64,000 bases of DNA from Zoroaster sp. YZ-2022 (GCA_029582265.1 CM055823.1:28669228-28733227); one strand, 5' to 3'; counted from the stretch's first letter, positions 34,384-48,398 are shown. Made by a program: numbers and translations. Notes: a model not told the origin generated them from the letters alone.

Positions 34384-36318
34384 TCAAGTTTGTGTAGGAT
34401 ATGTTACATTGATGTCACCTTTATTTGACTTCAACCTTGCCACAATTACACCGACGACGAGAATAAAAATGACGGCAGCAGAAAACACGCCAAGTGGTAC
34501 ACCAACCATACGCAGCAAATCTGTAAACAAATATTTTGTATGTTAGATTTAATAGGTAAAACTTGTAGCTTTGCATGGCGAGGATGATAAGTAAGACTAA
34601 ATTGCGGTGACACCATGTGGAATCTCAATTGAGTAGTAATTAGTTCTGAAAAGAACTGGAGGTACAACTCGACGTTTCGATCAGTATGCTCTGAGGACGA
34701 TCAGAGCATACTGATCGAAACGTCGAGTTGTACCTCAGTTCTTCAGGCTAATTACTACTCAATTGATTCACATCACCCTATCTTATATTAGGTGAAAACG
34801 AATTCATCTTTAGGTGTAAATCAAATTTGTTGGTCTGATGTTTCATAGGATCATCCTACCTGCAGTACAAAAGTAAATTAACAAACTTACAGCACATTTT
34901 ATATTATATTTGAAATTGGACTACCATTTTGTTCAAATAATCCAACATTTCCAACATTTTTCCAACATTTGAAAAATAAATGTTAAATAGATAAATAAAT
35001 AAACTTAAATATTTTCTTAAAATTAATGTATGTATTGATTTTCACAGGGGGTGATAGGGGGCCCACCTTGGACAACAATTTACGTCAATGAATTCATTTG
35101 TCTGACCCATGGTAAATCAACTTTAAGACCTTTAAGAAGGTTTTGGTAAAATGTCTGTAAATGCTTCCATATTTTATAAGAATCAAGATAATGTATAGAA
35201 ACCATCCTGTAAAAGTGTCAGCTTATTTCACTGTCCAATTAACAAGAAAATAGTGAAAATGCATTCAGATTGTTTGTATCCATTACATCATGGAATTCGA
35301 ATAACAGAAATCATGTTGGAAATTCACTAATTTTATCCCCCCAAAAAACAAAACAAAACAAAACGAAACGAAACGAAACGAAACACCTGCTGAGACAAAC
35401 ATATTTCAAGGGATATTTGCTACCATCATCAATTTTACACAAACATTTTAATTCATTCAGAGTTTGGATTCTTATGTGGAATTTAGGAATAAGATCTTTC
35501 CTAAATTTAACCTGGTAAGATTGAGCTTTTCTTAAAAATGACAGCACCTCGTGTGTACAAACTGTTTTCTACGGAAGATTGATACCATCGTAACCTTTAC
35601 ACTCAGAAAGTTTTACATTTATTAAGAAGTGCGATGGCTGCTTCACTGATTCCATATTTATTAGATGCGATACATTTGTAGACCCCGCCCTCACTCGCTG
35701 TGGCCGGTTTTACGGCCAACTCGCTCCTGGTCGTGGTTCCATCTATTTGAACGGTTTCATAAGTCGCACGGCTCGTTGAGTGTTGATCTCCTGTCAGTAT
35801 CACGGTGTTCTTCGGACCAATCCATATCATGTTAGCGGCTGGATATCCGTCTACTTCACACCACAGAGTATTGGGGTGGTCAGTGACTTTGCTGGAAGTA
35901 ATTAATGGTGGATCTGAAGTTGTGCATTTATATCAAGATTACATGAGCGAGGAGGGGTTCACTTTTAACTTAACATAAAGTCTAGTGTCGTAGTCAAGAT
36001 TTTCAAAGTGGGAGGGCAAACATTTTTGGTGGTAATTTACCAACACAAAACTCAAATGAACCAACAAATGTCTCAGTTAGAAATAACAACAAGTTTGTGA
36101 ATTTACCGACTTTGCCAACAACAACATTTTCAGATTGCAGTATATTGTTGTCAAGCAAAGCGAACTAAAGCTATAAGACAATTGAATAGCGAATGAATTG
36201 CAGTTCATTCAGTTACATAATGATTACAAATCGTTGTCGTCTGTATCATTGCTTATAACTTACCATTTATGGCGGCCACTAAATAGATAACTAACGACGT
36301 TTTCACATTCAGGTACAT
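34384..36318 (-). CDS. Gene C: single-Ig transmembrane receptor
   Basis: Three - strand exons, all phase 1. Signal peptide 36264-36318 (MYLNVKTSLVIYLVAAIN, donor GTAAG). Ig 35617-35913 (TLWCEVDGYPAANMIW as first Cys and Trp, GGVYKCIASN as second Cys). Transmembrane/tail 34384-34520 (LGVFSAAVIFILVVGVIV, basic ARLKSNK, end TYPTQT, TGA at 34384-34386). About 160 residues in total. All exons are open, making this the cleanest gene in the window. Because phases match, the Ig and membrane exons could also serve as the 3' end of gene B on the same strand. Likely a cell-surface Ig protein; ligand unknown. Confidence 0.75.
34588..34782. mobile_element. Compact palindrome with ACGTTTCGATCAG motif
   Basis: Inverted arms meet around 34692-34700: CGATCAGTATGCTCTGA, then GATCAGAGCATACTGATCG. 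The outer parts match the ends of 27541-28075. It lies upstream (in - strand sense) of the gene C membrane exon, inside the intron. Confidence 0.75.
34783..35616. other. Gene C intron, nothing else recognised
   Basis: AT-rich intron with an AAACA/GAAAC simple run near 35346-35385. No exon features were found. Confidence 0.55.
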
Positions 36319-36805
36319 TGTTGGTGAACTGCGGGGAAATCTTCTGATGCAAGTTTTTTTGGACGGTGAATATTTATTGCAAAAGGAAGTAATTTGCAAA
36401 AATACTGTGCGAGAGCACTCGGTGAAAAGTCATATTACTCACCGCAGAAAGTGAAACATTAGCATTGAAAAACGAAAGTGCGGACTATATTATAATTTTG
36501 GCCTATTGTATGCTGTATAATTTCTCTAAAGGAAAGGTTTCAACATTGGTATTAATTTTGGTAACGTATTATTTTAACCATCTTGCTTTCAAGTAATATA
36601 TCACAAAACTAATCTGTGAAAGTTTCATCACAGAAGGTGAAAATGTTACATGATTTTATATGTTTTTATGTTTTACAACAAGTTTGTAAATTCGACACAA
36701 GAATTATTCTCTAAAGATGAAAACAATTCTCTTAACTTGATAATCTGGTAATTACCGATGTTCCACCTTCCCTTTAAAGGTATTAATAATGCGCATGCCT
36801 AATAT

Positions 36806-37437
36806 AAGGCCAAAAAAAAAAGATGTTGAGTTGCCCTCCACCGACCGACCCAAAAGTGCTGAAATCTCGGGTCGGGTTTTTTTTTTTTTTTTTTTTTTTC
36901 CCTGTCATTCATAGGCCTATTTATTAATGAAACTTACCAATTTTCTTTGTGTAAAACATAATACGTTTGATTTGTGAAATTTTCCACTTTTTTTACAGGT
37001 AAATTTACCGGTACCCAAGACTCAATCTACATGTTTTCAAATCGAATGGCCCTTACACGTTGTGCACTGGCACCCCGCACTGTACATGTACATGTACGTG
37101 TGTCAACGATTGCGACTCAATCTACACGTTTTCAAATAGAATGGCCACTCACATGTTGCATGTTGAGCATTGCATGCAATATGGATGAATTTGCTGTGTC
37201 AATCACAGCGAAAAGTACAACAAAAATGCTTGGGATACTTTTATTCTGAAGCAAAATTCCTTGCTGATAGGTATACAAATGAAAAACATGGTATGTGGTT
37301 TCAGTTCCAATGCATTTCAATCTTAAAATGACAGTCAAGGAGAAAAAAAATAAAAATAAAAATAAAAATCCCGACCGACCGACCCCTTCAAATATTTTCA
37401 CTGGAGGGCAACTCAACAAAAAAAATGTTTTGGCCTA
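36806..37437. mobile_element. MITE with GTTGAGTTGCCCTCC inverted ends
   Basis: The left end AGGCCAAAAAAAAAAGATGTTGAGTTGCCCTCCACCGACCGACCC is inverted at the right end (CCGACCGACCGACCC...GGAGGGCAACTCAAC...TTTTGGCCT). It also holds a poly-T run at 36878-36899. A direct repeat of CGACTCAATCTACA...TTTTCAAAT occurs inside (37016 and 37110). Confidence 0.7.
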
Positions 37438-37544
37438 ATTAAAGATAGTGGTACTTTAAACAATAACATATTAAGGGCCACGGGTCACAGTTACATCAAA
37501 CTTAAAGCGGGTAATGGCCTGGTGTGGACTGGCCTAGGTATAAA

Positions 37545-37730
37545 CAGCGGCGAAGCCACGGGGGGCCTGGGGGGCAAGTGCTCCCCAACAAATTTCCAGT
37601 GCCCTTCCCCAGGTCCCCCCACGAAAAAACCTCATAGTGCCCCCCCAAAAAGAAAATAAAAAGAAAAGGGAAAACCCATTACCCCTGGGCCCCCACTGAA
37701 AAGCAATTCCCCCTGCCCCCCGCTGCACTG
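37545..37730. mobile_element. Diverged hAT MITE copy (CAGCGGCGAAG)
   Basis: Starts CAGCGGCGAAGCCACGGGGGG. Its body matches the G/C-rich interior of 30720-30930 (AAATTTCCAGTGCCC, CTCATAGTGCCCCC). The right end is degenerate (CGCTGCACTG). Confidence 0.6.
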
Positions 37731-37736
37731 GGAACA

Positions 37737-37930
37737 GGGCGCAGTAAAATCATACCGTGACTGATTTATTATGTAGCCACTAGCTCATTATTTATGCAGC
37801 AACCAAGGTAATAGGATCTTATCGTGCCCTGTTACCGATTATTTTCAGTCAATGAGTTCATCAAAACTAGGACACTGATTCCATGCCCTGTCGAAAGTCT
37901 GCTCAGATCGTGACGATATTGTCCCTTTAA
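37737..37930. mobile_element. TTAA-type MITE copy at the inner edge of the right arm
   Basis: Ends in GATCGTGACGATATTGTCCCTTTAA and contains CATGGAATC/CAGTGACTG-type family motifs. The left end is degraded. It lies just inside the single-copy centre. Confidence 0.65.
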
Positions 37931-39525
37931 GGACAGCCAAATGTTAATTTCCCAATAAATTTTGATAACGAATTAGATCAAAATCCACGTCATATTGATT
38001 ACGAAGTTCGTAATCTAATTACTACTCAATAGAGAATTTCACATGGTGTCACCGCAATTAGTCTTAATACTTACGAATTTTGTGTTTGCCGAACAACATT
38101 TTGTGAATTCACATATTTTCTATTAATTCTCTTTAACGACACAAAGTAATGAACTGAAACTTTGACATGTGTTATATTTATATCTTTATTCACATGAAGT
38201 GAAACAAAGCAGAATGGAAGATTACTGAATGCTTACCTTTCCAACCCTCCGACGAAGAGCCGTATGTGACTAAATTTCGACTAATTAAATATATACGACT
38301 AAAATAAATGTAAATCCATATATTTACTAGAAAAACCAATTATACAAAGCAGCAACCAGACTGGTTGGCAGCTAAGCATGCATACAGTACTAAACATGAA
38401 TTTTGGGGTTATATTCCTTTAAAAGTCCTCCACAGCCCATACATTATTGTTTTAAAGAAAGGTTTTGTTTCTGAATTGGTGTTGTAGTTAACAAAAATGT
38501 TGCTAATCATGTTACAAATATTTACAACCTAAACCTAGTCTCGATCCCAACTACCTACATGGAGGTGAGCATTCTAAACCACTAAGACTACCATGCCACT
38601 CGAATTTGGCGGTGAATTAAGTACAGAAGAACCTTTGTAAAATTGTATTTATAAAATAATATAAATTGTTCAGAAAAATATTGCGCAGGCCTACAGGGTT
38701 CACTCGTCCCCACTGCCCAGGGCCGTAGTGAGCGGGGTCAGTGGGTATGGGGTGTGACACCCCAATAATTGTTCTCAGTCGACAAATCAAAGGTACTAGA
38801 GCAAAGGTCCAAAATAAATTTTCAGTCAACAACATTTGTATGTTTTATATACTGATGCCTCTTTTCACAACAAACTATTTTAAAGCAGAACCTTACCCTA
38901 AATTCATGGTCACACAATAATGTAATTAATATATGGGGGGGGGCGCTAGATGACAGATAATTAAAAGCAAAAAGGACACAAACAGATGATTGTATTTTTA
39001 TAAAAACTTGTTTTCAATAATCAACCAGGCCTACTGTTAATTTAAAGGAATATTGTGTACATGTACAACACTGTCCCAAATAATTATGTCCCTAAGTTGT
39101 ATTTTGAGATAATCAAATTTGTTACACAACTAACTGTATTAACTATGGGCAGGAACACATTTATATATGTTATGGAATACATCATTCATCAAATGTTTCT
39201 TTTGAAGCCTTTTTGTCTATAATTTCAGTATAACTATTTTGTTTAATGATTTTTTAAAGTTTATGAGACAAACATTTCACATAATAAACAACCTGAATTT
39301 TTTTTCACTATTGCTGAAATTTCATATAGGCTGGAGTTATGCATCAACAAAAATAATACATTATCCTTACAGAAAGAAATATATTTTACTAAAATAAAAT
39401 TCTTAGTGGGTAGACATTCACAGGTCAGTAAGTCTGACCAAGTTCCAATTTTTCAGTGTAACTTTGACTTGTGTCACCATACAATGAATAGACTCAAGGT
39501 TTGAGTAAACTTCTAGTAAACTTCT

Positions 39526-40571
39526 TTTGTTAGGAGATTTTAACATCCATGTGGACTCGCCTAGTAAGGCAGATGTATCTCATTTCCTAACATCTCTTTT
39601 TGAAGCTGGACTACAACAACACATTACTGGACCAACCCACCAACATGGGCACACTCTTGATCTTCTCATCTCGCGCCCTGATGACGGCCTTACAGCGGCG
39701 TAGCTAGGACTTTTTCAGTGGGGGGCACGGGGGGGGGGGCATTGCTTTTCAGTGGGGGGCCCAGGGGGTATGGGTTTTTTCCCTTTTCTTTTTCTTTTCT
39801 GTTTTTTGGGGGCACTATGAGGATTTTTCGTTGGGGGGCACCTGTGGGGGCACTGGAAATTTGTGGGGGCACGTGCTCCCCCAGGTCCCCCCCCCCCCGT
39901 GGCTACGCCGCTGCGGCCTTATTGTTGAGAGTAGAGTCTCTAATATTCTGAACTCGGATCACTTTATTGTTGATTGCTCCATTAATTTCTCTAAATCCGA
40001 CAGCAAAATGATCACTTCAAACTCAAGGAACTATCGCAGCATCACTGAAACCTTTGCTAAAGATCTTGAAATTGCATTTCATGTTTTTCCTTATGAAAGC
40101 AGCCTTGATCTTCAGGTGTCATTTTATAATAATATGACCATTATTTCTGTTCTTGATAATCACTGCCCTGTTACTACTCGTACACACAAATTCAAATCAC
40201 AACCGGCCTGGTACTCCAATGAAATTCATCTTGCGAGACGCAAACATCGGATGCTCGAACGCAAATGGAAGAAGTCTGGCGATCCTAATGACCACCAGCT
40301 TTATCTTGATAGTATTCATGATTTTCCCATCTTGTTCAGAAAGAAAAATCAAGATATTACACAAAACAACTATCCACTGCAGACACTAAAACAGTATTTA
40401 AAACTGTCAATACTTTACTTAATAGAAATGTTCCAGCTCTTCCTTACATGGACTCATCTAAAGATCTGAGTGATCAGTTTAGCAAATACTTTGCTGACAA
40501 AATTGTTAATATTAGAAACAGAATTGATTCTACTCAGTTTGATGATGTACCATTGCCACTTTTATTGTAAT
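39526..40571 (+). pseudogene. LINE ORF2 fragment (right copy)
   Basis: The + strand encodes LLGDFNIHVDSPSKADVSHF and HTLDLLISRPDD up to 39692. After the MITE it resumes with SDHFIVDCSINF and continues to LPYMDSSKDLSDQFSKYFAD and DDVPLPLL near 40565. It is a C-terminal endonuclease and linker fragment without reverse transcriptase. Confidence 0.75.
39693..39913. mobile_element. hAT-type MITE (right copy)
   Basis: 8-bp duplication CGGCCTTA at 39685-39692 and 39914-39921. Ends CAGCGGCGTAGC and GCTACGCCGCTG; 221 bp. It interrupts the LINE reading frame. Confidence 0.9.
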
Positions 40572-41572
40572 CTACTGAATGACTGAATGTTTTATTATTT
40601 ATCTCGTTTCCACTTATAATTTTGTTGTAAACCTTGTAATGTTTCGAGTTATTTGTAAATTTATAGCCCACCATTGTTCAGTCACTGTGAGAATTAGAAA
40701 CCACAAATTCACTGTATTACTGGTTACAGGTATTCCAGATGAAGACCATCTGAACTTATGCCTCCAGTTTTGCAATTTTCTTAGTTTCCATATTAATTGT
40801 GTTAGTACTATACTGGTCGTTATATTATTAAATTCACAACGAACAGTCTATTCATGCCATAGTACAGTGTCACTTCTTATCATCAGCCAAGGTATGGCCT
40901 TCGGTGGGTTTGTTTACATTCTGGCAGAGACCTTTGGTCTGCCTAGGGACTTTGGTTTGGTATTGTAGCTTATTAATATGTAAGGCTAGCCAGAAGTGTT
41001 TTGGGACTGATGGAATAAGCCACGAATATGTATATCACATAACTTATCACTGGCTGAAATATCACGTGATGGTAATTTTAGTTGGCAGAAAGAAATCGCC
41101 CACCCCGCTTGCTGAGGACCTGGTTGGTGGGGACGAGTGAACCTAACAGGCCTGTGCAATATTTTTCTGCATTAAAGAATTTATATTATTTTATAAATAC
41201 AATTTTATTAAGGTCCTTTGTAATTAATTCACCAACAAATTGAACTCACCTTCCATGTAGGGAGTATCGGGATCGAGACTAGGTTTACGGTTGTAAACAT
41301 TTTTGTTAACTACAACAATAATTCAAAATATAATCCTTTCTGTATAATAATTATGTATGGGCTGTGGAGGACTTTTTAAAGGAATATAAATCCCAAAATT
41401 CATGTTTAGTACCGTATGCATGCTAGCTGCCAACCAGTCTGGTTGCCGCTTTTGTATAGTGGTTTTGCTAGTAAATAATTATATGGCTTTACATTTATTT
41501 CAGTCTTATATATTAATTGGTCGAATTTAGTCACATACGGCTCTTCATACCAGAAAAACTTCAATGTGACCG

Positions 41573-41808
41573 CTTCTAGTGCGACGCGACTACACTACTA
41601 GTGCGACGCGACACACTTCTAGTGCGACGCGACAACACTTCTAGTGCGACGCGACAACACTTCTAGTGCGACGCGACTACACTTCTAGTGCGACGCGACA
41701 ACACTTCTAGTGCGACGCGACTACACTTCTAGTGCGACGCGACACACTTCTAGTGCGACGCGACTACACTTCTAGTGCGACGCGACAACACTTCTAATGC
41801 GACGCTTA
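41573..41808. repeat. About 22-bp minisatellite (right copy)
   Basis: Units of CTTCTAGTGCGACGCGAC with ACA/TACA spacers. Mirror of 28824-29055. Confidence 0.95.
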
Positions 41809-42291
41809 CACACTCTTCTTGCAATGTGCATGTGTCCTTTTAGAACACCATACTTATTACGAAACACTATTTTTCTTACCGTAACAAAACTTAAGGCGAA
41901 CTGTCACGTTCATAGGGTCAACATCCTCGTAACCAGTAGCTTGGCAGGTTAGGTTCATCACTCGATCCAGATTTTCCATCGCCCAGGGAGACACATCCAA
42001 ACTGCTACTGATATCGACAAGTCCACTGTACCTAGGTGAGTGACGTTAGTCATTATCATGGATACGTTGTTCACTATCTTGTCCCCAATGATCCAAGTAA
42101 TTTTCAGGCGCCATATTCGATGTTTCGAACTGTACACGAAGACTCGTTTTTAGCTGTCGACCGTACACAGATTGTTCCCGAATCACTGTTGATCTGTTTT
42201 TCCTGTACATGGATCCAGCAGGTCCATGGTCGGGTCCAGGCTGTTTAAGGAACAGAAAAAATAATATTATAGCTAAAGTCTTACTAAGCAT

Positions 42292-42494
42292 ACACTGTAA
42301 ATGGTGTTTAGAATGTATACATCATCTCTAAACACTTAGCTTGCACTCACATGTTTAGCCTAAAACAGGTGTTCAAAGGCTAAGCACGTTTAGCTTTGTG
42401 ACATGTACAGAGGATGGCCGTCTAGCATTTAAACGCATTCCTAAACGCGTTTATTATGCGTGTATTAAATTCTAAACACCATTTTACAGTGTAT
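42292..42494. mobile_element. CACTG-type MITE (right copy)
   Basis: Mirror of 28124-28329, with inverted ACACTGTAAATGGTGTTTAG ends flanked by TA. Confidence 0.8.
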
Positions 42495-42544
42495 TAAGAC
42501 GTTCAGCTTAATTGCATGGTGAAAAGTATTTATTAAAGACCGTT

Positions 42545-43075
42545 TGAGTGACACCATGTAAACATTATCTTTAGTAGTGAGTGGTTCTGAAAAGAATCAG
42601 TTGGTTTACAACTCGACGTTTTGATCAGTATGTCTTCACTAAGAAAGCATTAATTTACTAATGCGCCGCGAAATGGCCTGAGCATGAATACTAAGTGCAA
42701 ATAATTGCCAACGCTAAAGGGCTACACTGTGTACAGGCGGACTGAGCTTCAGAAGTGTCTTGGATCTTAAATGTAGAATTATATCACAAATACCTGTTAT
42801 ATTTACATATTTTATTATATCACTATTGACAACGGTATCCAACGATTCTTTAAAATAAATCAGTTGCATCAGTTAATTGTAACATCCGATGATTGCCCAA
42901 CCATGTAGACCAGTGAAACCAGAAGCCATGATCACCCTCTCTCGTCAATTAAAATCATTCTCCTGAGGACGATCAGAGCATACTGATCGAAACGTCGAGT
43001 TGTACCTCCAGTTCTTTTCAGAACTAATTACTACTCAATTGAGATTCCATGGTGTCACCGCAATTAGTCTTACTT
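42545..43075. mobile_element. Palindromic Penelope-like element (right copy)
   Basis: Mirror of 27541-28075. It contains CTGAGGACGATCAGAGCATA and CTGATCGAAACGTCGAG in succession at 42963-42999, a hammerhead-like order. Confidence 0.6.
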
Positions 43076-43675
43076 AAAATCATGAAGCGCTGATTTTCTT
43101 TGTTCGATGTCTAATTTGAAATTTCTATGATTGGTAAAATAAAAATATAGCAATGAAATTCCACTTACCTACAACATATAACTTTACCATATTTTCTTTG
43201 AAGGATGTTATTGTGCGCACGGCACACGTATAGGTGCCTTCCGATGATATCTCGACCGGAAAGGTACAGTTGCATTGTAACTGGAATGGGGCAATCCTGA
43301 GAAATTGCAGCGCCTGATTGGGCATGGGGTTTTCATCCCGAACTCCCATCTCACAATCGTATTATTGTCGTTGACTGACACCTCACAAGTTAAAGTTACG
43401 TTGGTACCGACAGCAGCTGTATGGTTGTGTGGTGGATATATCATAAGATTTGGATAAGTTGCTTCACCTTGGAAGAGAGGATAAATATATATTTAAAAAA
43501 ATACAAAAAAAACCATGATGGTGATATCAAACATCCCTTTAAATCCTACGGTCTTTGGTGCTTTAACTTTAGTCAATTTGGTAAAATTATTTCTCGTCTT
43601 CCAACGTATTTTATGATTGGGAATGTCTTGTCATTAATTAATGTTTCATTCACCGCTAATTTGGACCTTTATTAT

Positions 43676-43894
43676 TAAAGAGACAGTATCGTCACGATCA
43701 GAGCAAACCTTTCAACAGGGCATGGAATCAGTGTCCTGGTTTAAGATGAACACAGTGACTGAAAATTACTGGCGCATTGTGTGCAGCATCAACGCTAATA
43801 TGACCTATGTGGGGTATTGTTTTCAGTCACTGAGTTAATCTTAAACTAGCACTCCGATTCCATGTCCAGTTGATCGTGACGATATTGTCCCTTT
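43676..43894. mobile_element. TTAA-type MITE (right copy)
   Basis: Mirror of 26718-26935; both ends have AGTATCGTCACGATC-type inverted repeats. Confidence 0.75.
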
Positions 43895-44146
43895 AATATT
43901 AGCCCCCCAAAAGGAGGTCTATTGCCATTAACATTATAACCTATGAATCTGGCATCGATTGCTTGATAGCAACTATATTTAATGATGCAAAGGCCTAACG
44001 CACAATTTTTTTATCGAATAAAATCTTAATATTGGGAAAACGTATTTAATTATAAAACTTATATTTAATTATTATTAAAACAAAGTCTTACCTTTTGAAA
44101 ATTGCAAACCCAGAGTAGACATCATTAAAATAAACACCACATCCAT

Positions 44147-47100
44147 GTTTCTTGATTTCAACACCAGGTTACCTTGCAGGACTCACAGTGAACATCGGTG
44201 AAGACTGAAGACCGTTCTCTTCCAACAGAACTACAGAGGAATGAAAGTTAAATTTTGCTTTTCAATTTCCTTGTTTCAATTCACGTTCTGAATTAAGATA
44301 GGCCATATGTCTTTGCGTATTCATTTATAGCTATATATAATTATCTTTGGGTCATATATGTATGTTCTGGAAGATCTAACCTTTCAAATATATTTTTAAG
44401 TGAAAATACAACATTGGCAAAACTGATTCATGTTATTAAGCTATGCTTATCCTCTCTTCGAACACACTGCACGAAAAAAAAGACAACGCCCGCGACTATC
44501 GGAAACTCCGATGGCCTTTACCAGTCTGACTTAGTAGAGAAATGTTAATACATAATGCATTAGGTAACTAGTTTGTTATGGTATCACTTATTTAAATATA
44601 GACGAGCCAATCATTTTGCTTACGCGGTGATTTGCATACATTATTCATTTTGCTGGAGGTTTATGAATAATTCAGCGTCCTCAGAACAGTTGTTACTGAA
44701 AAAGACCCACTAAAGGCTACGAAAAGGCAATTTACTGTAATTGCTCAAGTTCTCTTCTCTCAGTCATGAGTATAAATGGGGACATGTGCATTAGGGGACT
44801 GAGAGGTTGATATTTTGTTTGAAAAAACATCTGAAAAGGTTACGATAGCTCGTAGCTGTACACTCATATGGAAAAGTAGTCTATTTTGCGCCCGACTCTT
44901 CAACACGCACTTTTCAGCACAGTTCCAATATCAGTATTTCGCCGAAAAACGATTGCCACGGGAAGTAAAAAATATGTACAACAACGGGGAACTCGGCATT
45001 CCGATCTTTATTTGTTTGTCTTCAAATGACCCTTATTTTATTGAAAATCGTCACACAAATTTGTCGGACGGTCCTGCAAAATACTTATCTCAAGTATAAA
45101 CCAAAAACGCATCGTTTTTGGACCAGAAGTATGTGGCTTGCACGCACTGACTTGTGACAGCTACATAAAAGACGCCCTCATTCGTTAACTACATAACGTA
45201 CGCAGGTGGGGTTTCCGTTATTTCCGCTCTATATATTCGTTTATGTTGTGTGTTAAATTAGCTGTGATTGGTTAAATATTTTCGTCGGACTGAACAAAAC
45301 AGTGAAATCATCAAACGGCGCACTATGGACGGACCACGCGCACGCAACTGCACTGACAGATCGACTGCACGTCTTTGACCCTCAAGCGCGCGCGCGCGTA
45401 CACATACCACACGTTGTGTGTGCACACGTTTTACAGCGCGTTGATTATTTGAGACTTTTACATGAAACTTTTCCCATAGGTGGAGGGCTAGGGAGAGAGT
45501 ATAAGGAATAATCTTGGAATTGGCAAAACAAACCTTTTACAGGTTGATTTTATGATGTGCGTATGTTACGGTACTAAACGCGCGCTGGTACTTCTACCAT
45601 AGCAGCCGATGATCGCTGGAGATATTCTGCGCGTACACACGCATATCAGCTTCAAAATACGCCAATCGTGACGGACTATCGCTGCCCTTTCGCCCACAGT
45701 GGTCTAACAAAATATGCCCTCAACGGCTCATGCACGGTGCGAAAAGTCAAAAACATCGAGTTCATCTGAATTATATTAGGGACCATATCGTCACTATATC
45801 TCCACATGATAAGGTCATGTTACTGTTGCTGCTGCATAAATGGACCGGTAATTTTCAGTCAATGTGTTCATCTGCTCTGATCGCTATGATAATGTCCCTT
45901 TAAGTAGCCATGCTTATAATCACTGAAATATCACAAAGCCATAGAGGTTTATAGCATGCAGACAGCACAAATAAAATGTATACAATTCATGATCACAATG
46001 TCGTTATCATGCAAGCGATGAACTTTTAACCCGCGATGCTGCTGCAGTACAAGCCCTAGTCTTCATTCAAAGGCGCACATGGCATCCCGCATAGCATACA
46101 CCACGCATGAAAAACGGCCAATACCAATAGCTTTCGTGTCTTTCCATTAAAAAATATAGGAAATATATGAAATAAAACATATGCTATACATGAACAAAAA
46201 AACAAACAATTTGTATTTAGAACCACAGCCAAACAACACATTATTCAAAAAATAAGATATAACATCATCAACTGTACTTAACATCAACTCGGCCTATATG
46301 TTTTTAGTTATTTAATTTTGGAAAGTAGGCTATGTGCATTAATTATTATCAGCTGTGACCTTCTCTTCGACTTCTTCCGTTCCATGGCATTCTAATGTGT
46401 TGGCCAGGCCTAATTTACTTCATGCTTTTAAAACAAAATATCCAATGGTCTTTACTTAAAACATGTTATACAGACAGCATAATCACTCAATGCATCGTGA
46501 CTGCACTATTGCACTTTAACCTGAAGTCAATACTGTAAATATTAACTATTGACAGATCTAATTCGTTGGCTATATACCTTTATTGCTTAAATATTTTCTT
46601 CATTTAAAAAAAAATTAAACAAAATATTCAAATGTCTTTAGTTAAAACATGTTTTAAAAACGGCATAGGCCTATATATCACTCAATTCATCGTATGCACT
46701 CTTGCACTTTTATATGAAGTTAATAGTGTGAATGGGTTTTCCACTTTTATAAATATTGTCGAGTGTTCGTAGACAAAAGACCCGTTTACTGTCAAGACTT
46801 TGATAAATTATGGGTCCATTGTAGTTTATAATGCGCCTTTATGCACTTTAACCTGATGTTACTGTGCGCGTGCGTGATTGCGAGATGGGTTTTCCACAAT
46901 ATGGCGTAACACTAGCCGTGCACGGTGTTGTTGTGGATCGTTCACTGATCCTCTATCTTCTGACGGACTGAATAGCGCTAGGAATACTTCGTGTATAACA
47001 TGACTTCAACATTGATCGGAGTGTATAAAGACCACAGTGAACAGTGCTGATTTATAATATTTCCAGGAATTTGTTTTAAACAACTGAGTCTTGGTAGATC

Positions 47101-48192
47101 AAAAGACTGATTTATGTTCAAGCGAGGGTACGGAAATTGTGGCTGTGTATGGTATGTTTTGCATTTTTATCAAATCTAGGTAAGGCCAAAAAATTTCTCC
47201 GGTTTCTGGTCTCCGCGTGCGTCGCCTCACAGCCGCACGTCGACATTTTAAATTGTAATTTTCTTGCTGTGAAACGATGTCTAATTGAATGTTCAAAAGT
47301 ATTTTGACTTAATAAGTCCACTTTTCCTAATTTGTATGAAATAAATTATCATTTTATTGCAATTTGTCTAAATTCGACTTTATTTACCAAAATTTATTTC
47401 ATAAACATTTTTATTTTATTTTTTATTAAATGGTTTAGTGACTCGTATTTGCACTGCATGGGGGCCATGTTTGGTTGACTTTTGTTGAATATTTCATATA
47501 AATTGTAGATTTAGTTGTACAGTGCTGAAAGAAACGGAGGTTATTACTTGAATTTGTACAAAAGAATGTTCAACTTGGATCAGAAGATACTGGTGTCAGA
47601 CAACGATATTATTGTAATGCATTCCCAAATAATACAATAGAATTAAGCTACAAGTGTGAATAATTTCAAGGGTTGCTGACAAATTTCTGCAGAATGTTTT
47701 TTGTTTTGTTTTGTTTGTTGTTGTTGTTGCTGTTGTTTTTTTTGTTTTTTGTTGTTGTTTGTTTGTTTGTGTGGGTTTTTTTTGGGGGGGGGGGGGGGGT
47801 AAACAGTTAATGTAGGCCTAAAGCCCCCAAAAGTGCCCGGTTTCTGGTCGCCCCCGACCTTCCTGCTATTGCCGGTAACATGACAAAATGTGCTCATGAA
47901 TATGCAAGTTGTCTTTAGCGTAGGCAAAGATACCAAAAACTGCCCAAGGATTTTATGAACACCCAACAATTTGAACAATGAGAAGACAGCAAAGTGTCAA
48001 CACGAAGAAACATTTGTGCATTAGGGTTGGTAATTACCGGTTAATAGGCCTATATTTAGCCTCATACTGCGATGTGCTCACTTATGATGATTGCCCATAA
48101 ATTCATTCCAATTAAAGTTATTTAAACATTTTCTCCAACGATCAAGCGTGTCCTGGCCTGAATTTTACCAAGATCTTCTAGCCTTTGGATCA
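44147..48192. other. Region between gene B signal exon and the lone membrane exon
   Basis: Mirror of 22395-26465. It holds MITE remnants (about 45775-45903), the GC-alternating patch near 45386-45420, CAA/GTT simple repeats near 47697-47800 and no recognised gene. Confidence 0.5.
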
Positions 48193-48398
48193 CTAGCCAA
48201 GATATATCTTCCTAGTGATCGTACCACAAATGCATAATCGAGAGCAACTTGTACAAGAAATAAAACACTTCTTGCAAACATAAAAACCTTGCTTTAAGCA
48301 GAATAAAACAATAATAACAGCAAGAGTAACAACAACACCATAACCTGTTCTGGGAGTAAAACTTGATGGAAATGTAGTATACGGTAGTAATAATGGAT
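48193..48398 (-). CDS. Lone transmembrane/Cys-rich tail exon (right copy)
   Basis: Mirror of 22189-22394, with identical translation including YGVVVTLAVIIVLFCL and the Cys-rich tail; stop at 48193-48195. It is on the - strand, so it cannot be the end of gene A, which runs the other way. No partner exons were found. Confidence 0.4.

Larger units (their letters stand above)
38254..41546. mobile_element. Long-TIR element with nested LINE and hAT MITE (right copy)
   Basis: Mirror of 29079-32374, with the same GAAGAGCCG ends and the same nested insertions in inverse order. The outer flanks differ from each other, and no target duplication is evident. Confidence 0.8.
41880..44146 (-). pseudogene. 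Gene B, right-arm copy: Ig exons with indels
   Basis: Mirror of 26466-28745. Signal peptide 44092-44146 (intact), Ig1 43169-43467, Ig2 41880-42240. Ig1 lacks one A near 43277, so the frame is lost before the second Cys. Ig2 has at least four small indels, mostly in homopolymers (for example near 42032, 42106, 42150 and 42205). Splice sites are intact. The left copy is open at all these places, so either this allele is decayed or the consensus is faulty. Downstream on the same strand lies gene C. Confidence 0.7.
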